The notes under the pieces were generated by a model that was given only the letters and a program-made list of their open reading frames with translations, was not told the DNA's origin and searched no databases. From Nostoc sp. FACHB-892 (GTDB lineage: Bacteria; Cyanobacteriota; Cyanobacteriia; Cyanobacteriales; Nostocaceae), in contig NZ_JACJTR010000044.1 of assembly GCF_014698795.1 (NCBI RefSeq), positions 1-46,575 on the forward strand: a stretch of DNA of 46,575 nt, in the 5' to 3' direction. Of this stretch, positions 41,001 through 46,575 are shown one piece after another. Both the position numbers and the translations under genes were made by a program. Position 1 is the first letter of the stretch. Every line of letters starts with the position of its first letter.

Positions 41001-41231
41001 ATGAAAATTCAATCGCTTCCTGTCCCAATGCAAAAAGAAGAATATGCCACCTCAACTGGTGCGGGTGATGCGGAACCCTTGCCAGATATGGAAAACTGCT
41101 GCGGGGAGTCCTGCGTCACTGGTGCGTCAAAGCTAGAAAGTGGTGCGGGTATGCCAACTGAGGATCAGGCAGTGAAAGACGCTCCAATTAGGGGTACAGC
41201 CGGGATACCTGCAAATTGGGACACGTTGTAA
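41001..41231 (+). CDS. Uncertain small ORF within the CCGCACCA/TGGTGCGG field
   Basis: 76 codons (KIQSLPVPMQKEEYATSTGA..., with DMENCCGESC) ending AGIPANWDTL. GAAGAG precedes the ATG. The inverse iterons lie inside it, and its end is the left arm of a 47-bp inverted repeat. It may be the N-terminal stump of a larger gene, or not coding at all. No family is recognised. Confidence 0.4.
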   Translation: MKIQSLPVPMQKEEYATSTGAGDAEPLPDMENCCGESCVTGASKLESGAGMPTEDQAVKDAPIRGTAGIPANWDTL

Positions 41232-41232
41232 A
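41186..41232 (+). repeat. 47-bp inverted repeat, left arm
   Basis: AATTAGGGGTACAGCCGGGA... to ...GACACGTTGTAAA matches the reverse of 41455-41500 with about six differences. The arms are separated by 222 bases. Confidence 0.85.
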
Positions 41233-41454
41233 CAAATATTGCAGAAACCAATTTTGCAATTTACTAACTTGCCCAAAAATGGTATTGAGACATTCAAATC
41301 TTTGCACACTAAAATCAGCTCTTCACGCGATTCAGTTTCTCAAACTTGCCCATAAATGGTTGTTTTAGGGGATGTTTTCGCGGGGAGTGGCGCGCTCGAA
41401 CTGGTGTTAAAACAACGCAAAATCAAGCATTTGCAAACATCTGCGTAACATAAC

Positions 41455-41500
41455 TTTACAACGTGTCCCAATTTGCGCGTATCCCGGCTGAACCCCAATT
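41455..41500 (-). repeat. 47-bp inverted repeat, right arm
   Basis: TTTACAACGTGTCCCAATTT... to ...CTGAACCCCAATT. Read in reverse it also encodes the text ANWDTL then stop, as the left arm does. Between the arms (41233-41454), ACTTGCCCAWAAATGGT occurs twice (41262 and 41344). Confidence 0.85.
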
Positions 41501-41551
41501 ACATCCGATACTGTTTCGGTAAAAGCTGAGTCTGAGTTCTCATACTCACTG

Positions 41552-41743
41552 TTGCAGATTGAAAAAGACGGCGGGGACATCGCAGGGTTTGTTGGTTGCC
41601 AAGTAGAAGTGCGATCGCTTAGTGGCACTGTCAAGTTCGCAGGTGAAATGATTAACTACGACTCCAAGAATGGAATTGTGACTGTGGCAACTGAGCAAGG
41701 GAACCGAGATGCAATTTTATGCGAGGCATTTGTAATTGACTAA
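41552..41743 (+). CDS. Small unknown protein, start uncertain
   Basis: 63 codons from a TTG at 41552; the frame is open back to about 41490 without ATG. IAGFVGCQVEVRSLSGTVKF followed by GIVTVATEQGNRDAILCEAF looks like a small beta-barrel (Sm- or SH3-like). The absence of a good start suggests the 5' end was lost when the inverted repeat arose. The next ORF follows 12 bases later. Confidence 0.5.
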   Translation: MQIEKDGGDIAGFVGCQVEVRSLSGTVKFAGEMINYDSKNGIVTVATEQGNRDAILCEAFVID

Positions 41744-41755
41744 GGAATATTCTCT

Positions 41756-42138
41756 ATGAGCGAAAAAGCTAGATCCTTATCAGATGTTGAATTTGAGTCA
41801 AATATTGTTTGGCTAAAAGACATTAGCAATATTCCTTATGTTAGAGAACCTACAAGAAAAATTTGCTAGCAGAAGAAAAGGAAAGCTTAAATACGGTAAG
41901 TATCAGATTATTGGCTATTCCGAATTAGAAAGTGACGCTCCTAATAGTGGAATGCCTGCAAGTTTTCGCTCGTCGGGTGTTTTGGCTTGCCGATCATGAT
42001 CGTTTTTATGACCCCAAAGGAGTTTATAAGGTTGGTTGCCCAATGGAAGCAATAGATCCGTTAACCGTTGCCCCAAAAGTTTTAGGAAAGATAACAGAAA
42101 GAGCTTGGAATGGAACACTGTCAAATGATGTTGACTAG
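41756..42138 (+). pseudogene. Small gene broken by two frameshifts
   Basis: AAGGA precedes ATG 41756, which opens SEKARSLSDVEFESNIVWLK to PTRKI. The text then continues in a second frame (SRRKGKLKYGKYQIIGYSEL, from about 41870). It continues in the third frame (VFARRVFWLADHDRFYDPKG to LGKITERAWNGTL) to 42138. Together these give about 125 residues of continuous-looking protein in three frames, as expected for a decayed gene. Family not recognised. Confidence 0.6.
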
Positions 42139-42297
42139 CTTTCTTTATTAGTACCCCAACGCGATCGCAAACTTAACTTTTGTAAATGCTTGTGCCAGTT
42201 GTAATGCCGACCGTTTAGGCTGACCACTATCGTATTGAGGTGCGCGGTAGAAAGTTCGTCTGAAAAAACTTAGTATACGAACTAAAAATTTACCCCA

Positions 42298-42510
42298 ATG
42301 GCAGAATTATGGCTTCTTTATGTATTATCAAAAATTGGCTCCCACTATGGCAAATTTATGGCACGCCAATGGCATCTCAATGGCAAATGAATGGAATTTT
42401 GAAAAGTTATTTCTCAACTAATTATCACTATTGAGAATTAGGGTTAAAACTGGCAGAATTATGGCATTTGAATGGCAGGATTATGGCACAGTAATGGCAA
42501 ATCAATGGAA
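42298..42510 (-). repeat. Second field of 11-bp iterons, inverted
   Basis: ATGGCA units start at 42298 and 42309; 42347, 42358, 42369, 42380 and 42391; then 42450 (CTGGCA), 42461, 42472, 42483, 42494 and 42505. Within each run the period is exactly 11. On the minus strand the units read CCATTGATTTG, CCATTACTGTG, CCATAATCCTG, CCATTCAAATG, the same family as the 907-1135 field. Groups of five and six around a 59-base step recall the two five-repeat halves of R1 parC. The stretch 42139-42734 otherwise holds no gene I can support. Confidence 0.8.
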
Positions 42511-42585
42511 AATGCCAGAATTTCAGCATTTTCAAATGTCGTAGTGATATTATGCTCCGAGAAAAGAATAATATTATTTTTTGAT

Positions 42586-42596
42586 GCACAGTACGC
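42586..42596 (-). repeat. GCGTACTGTGC element, copy 2
   Basis: The exact reverse complement of 829-839 and in the same relation to its iteron field. A/T tracts and GCCAAA lie beside it in both places. Confidence 0.6.
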
Positions 42597-42734
42597 CATC
42601 TTTGGCGGAAAGTTTTTTTGGAAAAAAATGACGATTTAAGTAAATTTCAAATCACTTGAATCAAAATTAACTACTAAAAAACTACTTTTATGCTACAAAC
42701 TTAACTGTACAGTTCACTACTAGAACGCTGACTA

Positions 42735-44555
42735 TTAAAGACTCAATTCATCATCCTGCTGGCGTTGTTGCTGCTGCTGTTGCCTTAACTGCTGCCCATA
42801 ATCGAGTAGCTGCTGATTCCAATCTGTCGCTTTGCACTTGAGCCGCTTGGACTGTGGCAGTAGTTCCTTGACAACTCGTGCAGCAGCATTACCAGCATCG
42901 TCCGGGTCAAAAGCCACTTGTACATTAGGAATATTCTGCAATTGCTCTACTGGTAAGCTTTTGGGATTATCTACCGCCATGTACAAAGTTCTATTGGGTG
43001 GCACGTCGCCTCTAAGCTGATATTCCAGCATGGCAAAAGACACAGCATCGATGGGCGATTTCAAAAGCACCACTTTCTCTACAGGATCTGTTGGCTGTCC
43101 GCCTAAGCGGAAGTGAAACCAGCCCTCACGCCTAACTGTTCCTTTCTCGTAGCCCTTAAACGTGTTGTTCTCGCCCCGTGTCCCCCGCAGGAATGCTCCT
43201 ATTGCCTGGGGTTCTTCGCCAAGATTCCGCATGACGAACACAGCGTTTTGCTGGTCATCAGCGTAAACTAGCCCCCTCTTATGCAGAAGTTCCACAAAAT
43301 TTTCAGGTATTCCCCGTTTCTGGGTCAGGTAGTTGGAGACAGAAGACCACTTGCTTTTATCCTCAACTGGTAGCCTGAATTTGTCGCGTGGTTCTAACTG
43401 GATAATTTCAGCAGTCACTTGACGACTTTTTGCTATTGCTGCTCGTTCTGCTCCAGCTTCGCCAAATCGCTCATGCAACCAGACGACCGCCTGCCGTAGA
43501 TTGCACTGGTTAACGTGCATTACCAAATCAATCGCACCGCCTGATCCCTTTTGTTGATCGGGGGCGAAGTCGTAGAATTTTTCGCCATCTATATTAATGA
43601 TGTGTCCGTGACCCTTCCATTTTTTTTCCTCATGGTGTAGCCCCAACTCCCAGGCGACATCAACAAGTGGCAAGTCACGCAGTTGATTGGTCTGCTGCCG
43701 CCATTGAAAGTTTTCTGCTTCTAACTCCAAAACACGTTGCTCAAGCTGTTGCCGCAACTTGTCGGAGGCGATTGCTTTTTGTTCGGCGCGGTGGGATTGC
43801 GAAAGTGACAGTCTGCGGTCAGCCAGTTGATGATTAATATCTTGAATGGCTCTATCAGCTTTGATGCGTTCATACAATTGCTGTGCCGTCTCGTCAGTCC
43901 GGGGTGCAAGTCGATCAAGTTCCAAGCTCAGAGGTTCGCTATTAACCGCTTGGTAATATTCCTTTACTTTGGTATGGGTGGCCTTACTGCCCTTAACCCC
44001 TCGTTCAATGCCCAAAGGAGCAAGTGCAGCAGCATAGCTATCTTGGAGTTTCGATAACTTAATGCTGGCAGCGCGACCATTACCCCCAAACATTTCTTTG
44101 TGGCTTAACTGCTTAGTTTTCTCGTTGATGGGTACAACATAGGCATGAATGTGGGGAGTCGCTTCATCCAAATGCAATTCTGCCCTAACGCACTTATCAC
44201 CATAGTTGTTGACTAGCCAACTGCGAGAAGCCTTAACAAAGTCCAACATTCGGGGATTATCCCATTCGCCCGGCTTTGATGGATCATCAGGGCGAAAATA
44301 TTCTGGGGATGCCGAGAGAAAAATATCGCTACACAGCACGGCATCCTTGCGCGGTTTGTGTAAAGTTGTCTTGGCTATTTTGTTTTTCACCAAAACTTCA
44401 AGCAGTGAATCATCTTCCATGCCAATCAGTCTGATATTTTTTTTAGTGGTGTCGGCATTTGGGGTATCTTGTAAACGTGCGGTATGCTTCTCGCTGCCGC
44501 CAATGTTGCCGAAAGACTTGAGTTTTTCAACGCGCAGAATCGCTAAAGCCACCAT
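42735..44555 (-). CDS. MobV-family relaxase fused to primase-like (DUF3991/Toprim) domain
   Basis: 606 residues. The N-terminal relaxase domain starts ILRVEKLKSFGNIGGSEKHT and TPNADTTKKN (motif I region) and has the metal-binding motif HLDEATPHIH at 128-137. This fits MobV/Pre relaxases, which nick the origin of transfer. A coiled-coil (about 230-290) follows. The C-terminal third has KWKGHGHIINIDGEKFYDF (DUF3991/CHC2-like) and a Toprim-like fold with FDPDDAGNAAARV. The usual Toprim Glu is replaced, reading LLKSPIDAVSF. Such fusions may prime the transferred strand. No mating-pair genes are present, so the plasmid is mobilisable at most. Confidence 0.9.
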   Translation of the reverse strand: MVALAILRVEKLKSFGNIGGSEKHTARLQDTPNADTTKKNIRLIGMEDDSLLEVLVKNKIAKTTLHKPRKDAVLCSDIFLSASPEYFRPDDPSKPGEWDNPRMLDFVKASRSWLVNNYGDKCVRAELHLDEATPHIHAYVVPINEKTKQLSHKEMFGGNGRAASIKLSKLQDSYAAALAPLGIERGVKGSKATHTKVKEYYQAVNSEPLSLELDRLAPRTDETAQQLYERIKADRAIQDINHQLADRRLSLSQSHRAEQKAIASDKLRQQLEQRVLELEAENFQWRQQTNQLRDLPLVDVAWELGLHHEEKKWKGHGHIINIDGEKFYDFAPDQQKGSGGAIDLVMHVNQCNLRQAVVWLHERFGEAGAERAAIAKSRQVTAEIIQLEPRDKFRLPVEDKSKWSSVSNYLTQKRGIPENFVELLHKRGLVYADDQQNAVFVMRNLGEEPQAIGAFLRGTRGENNTFKGYEKGTVRREGWFHFRLGGQPTDPVEKVVLLKSPIDAVSFAMLEYQLRGDVPPNRTLYMAVDNPKSLPVEQLQNIPNVQVAFDPDDAGNAAARVVKELLPQSKRLKCKATDWNQQLLDYGQQLRQQQQQQRQQDDELSL

Positions 44556-44568
44556 TGTTTTTTCAGGA

Positions 44569-44601
44569 GGGTGTAGGGTGTAGGGTGTGGGGTTTAGGGG
44601 G
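44569..44601 (+). repeat. Heptamer repeat (GGGTGTA), left flank of four-helix-bundle gene
   Basis: GGGTGTAGGGTGTAGGGTGT and on to GGGGTTTAGGGGG is tandem and telomere-like. Its complement stands at 44993-45028, so the repeats form an inverted pair around the gene. Confidence 0.85.
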
Positions 44602-44622
44602 ATGAGATAAAGGGAATTAGTG

Positions 44623-44994
44623 ATGAGTAAATCTCCAATACAGTCTTATCAAGATTTACAAGTTTGGCAGGAGGGGATGAATTTAGCAGAAGCCTGCTAT
44701 TTTGTCACAAAATCCTTTCCAAAAGAAGAAACTTATGGGATGACATCACAAATTCGTAGAGCAGCAGTATCTATTCCAGCTAATATTGCTGAAGGTTATG
44801 GACGAAGAAGTAGAGGAGAGTATCTTCAGTTTTTATATATAGCGCAAGGTTCACTTAAAGAATTGGAAACCCACCTAATCTTATCTAAACGAATAAAACT
44901 TGCAGAAATCCCAACAATTGATCCAGTTCTTGCTCAGTGTCAATTAGTTGGTAGGCTACTCCAAGGTCTTATTCGCTCTCTGGAAAACAAGTAA
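44623..44994 (+). CDS. Four-helix-bundle protein (S23 / 23S rRNA intervening-sequence family)
   Basis: 123 residues from ATG 44623 (GTG 44620 is also possible), with AAAGGG upstream. The family signature is clear: YQDLQVWQEGMNLAEACYFV, FPKEETYGMTSQIRRAAVSI, PANIAEGYGRRSRGEYLQFL and ELETHLILSKRIKL. These small helical bundles form pentamers and are found in many bacteria, often scattered between repeats. Their role is unsettled. It starts divergently from the relaxase, with heptamer repeats on both sides. Confidence 0.92.
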   Translation: MSKSPIQSYQDLQVWQEGMNLAEACYFVTKSFPKEETYGMTSQIRRAAVSIPANIAEGYGRRSRGEYLQFLYIAQGSLKELETHLILSKRIKLAEIPTIDPVLAQCQLVGRLLQGLIRSLENK

Positions 44995-45028
44995 ACCCTA
45001 CACCCTACACCCCACACCCTACACCCTG
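44993..45028 (-). repeat. Heptamer repeat, right flank of four-helix-bundle gene
   Basis: AAACCCTACACCCTACACCC and then CACACCCTACACCCTG, the reverse complement of the left flank. It directly follows the stop codon. Confidence 0.85.
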
Positions 45029-45194
45029 TGCCAAACCCCCGCAGGGGCGAACGTAACTTCTGCGTCTTGAGCGAAGCGAAAGATGGGCGCAGCCCACCCG
45101 CAGGGCGCAAAAGTGTAGTAAGTACACCACCAACATGGTACACCGAAGCGAAATTCTGCGGCAACAGCACCCACTCCCGCTACTCGCGCGACCT

Positions 45195-45257
45195 CTTGGC
45201 ACAAATATGGAGCAACTTAGCACAATAATTGTGCAACTTGGCACAATTTGGTCAGCC
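45195..45257 (+). repeat. 21-bp iterons upstream of the parM-like gene
   Basis: Three units begin at 45195, 45216 and 45237, exactly 21 bases apart: CTTGGCACAA..., CTTAGCACAA..., CTTGGCACAA.... The second contains GCACAATAATTGTGC, an inverted repeat. A period of two DNA turns places all copies on one face. Likely operator or secondary centromere of the parMR-like operon. The gap 45029-45399 also holds the GTGCA elements listed next. Confidence 0.8.
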
Positions 45258-45315
45258 GAAATCAGCATTTAGGGTGATGAGCCGAGGTGAATCACGAGTG
45301 CCAGATTGTGCTAAA

Positions 45316-45368
45316 TTAGTGCAATATCTGCACTAATGCAGTGCCAATCTGCTCTAAATCTGCACTAA
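45316..45368 (+). promoter_or_regulatory. TTAGTGCA/TGCACTAA operator-like repeats before parM-like gene
   Basis: TTAGTGCAATATCTGCACTAA (two parts: TTAGTGCA and TGCACTAA around ATATC) is a near-perfect palindrome at 45316-45336. ATCTGCACTAA recurs at 45358-45368, 32 bases from the start codon. Probable autoregulatory binding site. Confidence 0.7.
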
Positions 45369-45399
45369 GATCAGATTATCGTTTTAACCAGCTTTTTGC

Positions 45400-46575
45400 A
45401 TGACTGACATTTACCTCAGCGTAGACGTTGGTGGGTCACAAACTAAGATAATTTATCAAGTGGATGACCAGACTAAACCACATTATGTTCTGCTGCCGCC
45501 AGCGATAGAAGAGATTACTAAGGATAAACTTAATTTTTTCATGGAACGCTTGGGCTGGATTGGTAGCCCCTCACCAGACCAACAACTGTGGGTTGAGTGG
45601 AATAACAGAGTGGTGGCGCTGGGTGAGTTCGCGGCTAACTTTGATGCGCTTGACCGCATTAAGGAACTCAAATATGAGAATGCCTTGTGGAAAGTATTGA
45701 GCGCTGTTGGCTTAATTGTTGAACTAAGCAACGTAAAGGTGACGGCGAAAAAACAAATTCACTTGGAGTTGGCGTTACTTCTGCCGTGGAATGAGTACAG
45801 CGATCGCCGTCGCTTTGAAGAACAGTTACGGGTGATGCTGGCTAATTTTACGGTACGCAAACAATATTTAAAGGTGAACTTAGAGCGTTTCTTGTGCCGT
45901 CCTGAAGGTGGGGGATTAGCAGCACTGCGAATCAAACAGCAGGGGGTAGATTGGTTACGCACTTCCCAACTGGCGGTGTTGATGTTTGGTCACAGGAACA
46001 CGACAGCACTTTATTTTGACCGGGGGCAACTGAAGCTGGGGGATAGTCCACTGTTGGGCTTTGCCAATATGTTGGATATCGTGCTGGATATGACGAGCGG
46101 TTTAGACCGAGAGCGTTTATCTTCGGCAATATTTGATGCACGCTACACGATTATTAATAAGGTCTACAGCAAAGACCGTAATTGCTCGGCACGCCCTGAT
46201 TGGATAACTTTTGACCGAATACAAGCCCTAGCAAGTGCGAAAGACCCCACTTTAAGACAAAAAGAAATTTCTCATATTGCTGATGCAATTAGAGTGGCAA
46301 CAGCCCAATATTGGGATAATCTATTGCGGTGGATGGACAAAATATTACCCAGACCGTTGAACGAAGTAATCATCGGTGGGGGCGCTGCTTACCATGTAGA
46401 AGTTGAGTTGGAGAAGTATTTTAATTGTGCATGGCAACTCAAGAAAATAGATACGTATAGCAGTGTTTACGAGAGAACTGGTCAATACATCCCCAAAGAC
46501 GACAAATTGCCAATGATACCGATGGTTTGGGGTAGCGGTTTTATAACTCAGGTGCAAGAAACTTTTAATTTAGAT
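45400..46575 (+). CDS. ParM/StbA-like actin ATPase, N-terminal part (continues at base 128)
   Basis: From ATG 45400 the frame is open to the window end and continues through the overlap to 220, giving about 422 residues. Phosphate-1 motif IYLSVDVGGSQTKIIYQ lies at residues 4-20 and adenosine motif LNEVIIGGGAAYHVEVEL at about 324-341. A further Asp-containing strand reads TTALYFDRGQLKLG (about 208-221). These are the actin-fold motifs of StbA/ParM plasmid proteins, which build filaments that push plasmid copies apart. The next gene (217) is coupled and ParR-like, and iterons flank the operon. It differs clearly from the second actin-like protein at 25157. Confidence 0.85.
   Translation, partial: MTDIYLSVDVGGSQTKIIYQVDDQTKPHYVLLPPAIEEITKDKLNFFMERLGWIGSPSPDQQLWVEWNNRVVALGEFAANFDALDRIKELKYENALWKVLSAVGLIVELSNVKVTAKKQIHLELALLLPWNEYSDRRRFEEQLRVMLANFTVRKQYLKVNLERFLCRPEGGGLAALRIKQQGVDWLRTSQLAVLMFGHRNTTALYFDRGQLKLGDSPLLGFANMLDIVLDMTSGLDRERLSSAIFDARYTIINKVYSKDRNCSARPDWITFDRIQALASAKDPTLRQKEISHIADAIRVATAQYWDNLLRWMDKILPRPLNEVIIGGGAAYHVEVELEKYFNCAWQLKKIDTYSSVYERTGQYIPKDDKLPMIPMVWGSGFITQVQETFNLD
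46449..46575. repeat. Terminal direct repeat, right copy
   Basis: Identical to bases 1-127; it represents the circle's joint and should be counted once. Confidence 0.95.

Noticed and set aside
42153..42290. Minus-strand open frame FLVRILSFFRRTFYRAPQYD and on to FAIALGY
   Set aside because: No start codon of any common type, and it runs into the 11-bp iterons; at best a gene remnant.
42298..42510. CRISPR array
   Set aside because: The repeat period is 11 bases with no 30-40-base spacers; these are iterons.
44206..44583. 125-residue plus-strand ORF inside the relaxase gene
   Set aside because: Antisense shadow of the MobV motif region.

Overview
The window is a complete circular plasmid of a filamentous, Nostoc-like cyanobacterium, linearised inside a gene. 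Its last 127 bases (46449-46575) repeat its first 127 exactly, so the unique circle is 46,448 bp. That length equals a common assembler k-mer size, so the overlap is probably an assembly artefact. A cyanobacterial host is indicated by scattered GCGATCGC (HIP1) octamers, a glycine-rich cyanobacterial RNA-binding protein next to rpsU, chloroplast-like group II intron parts, short tandem heptamers and a Nif11-type leader peptide.

Layout. 45400-46575 continuing at 2-220, then 217-681: a ParM-like actin ATPase and a ParR-like adaptor, with 21-bp iterons in front and 11-bp centromere-like iterons behind (907-1135). 1226-1546: a small unknown gene. 1751-7822: a chaperone operon of TPR protein, J-like protein, GrpE, short DnaK and zinc-ribbon/TPR protein. 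7887-8515 (minus): rpsU and rbp. 8701-10132: ParA and a small partner between iterons. 10194-10933: an UPF0175/DUF3368 toxin-antitoxin pair. 11326-15240: a tyrosine recombinase, two glycosyltransferases, and a second copy of the recombinase 3' end. 15375-17931: a small membrane protein, an alpha/beta hydrolase and a LuxR-type response regulator.

18140-26272 (minus) is a long, tightly coupled operon. It encodes a second actin-like ATPase, several small or membrane proteins and a membrane-anchored FtsK/TraD-like ATPase. A 2.3-kb group II intron splits a 53-codon ORF in it. Upstream lies a 59-residue ribbon-helix-helix-like gene between TGTTGCAACA palindromes, and downstream lies a cluster of TGCCGT repeats. 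This is the best candidate in the window for an undescribed system that moves or segregates DNA.

27916-31322: a zinc-binding small protein coupled to a primase/SF3-helicase, the likely replication protein. 31532-34705: an RND efflux pump without its partners. 34722-36000: decayed mobile DNA, including an intron 3' remnant and a broken Crp-like gene. 36053-40703: small peptides (a double-glycine leader, a Nif11 leader, an 8-codon minigene), two related secreted proteins, dispersed repeats and a MITE-like element. 40868-42510: CCGCACCA iterons, a 47-bp inverted repeat, a frameshifted gene and a second 11-bp iteron field in inverted orientation. 42735-44555 (minus): a MobV relaxase fused to a primase-like domain. 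44623-44994: a four-helix-bundle protein between inverted heptamer repeats.

The plasmid appears mobilisable rather than self-transmissible, because no mating-pair-formation genes are visible. It carries three separate segregation-type NTPases (ParA and two actin-like). All functions are inferred from reading motifs; no database search was run.
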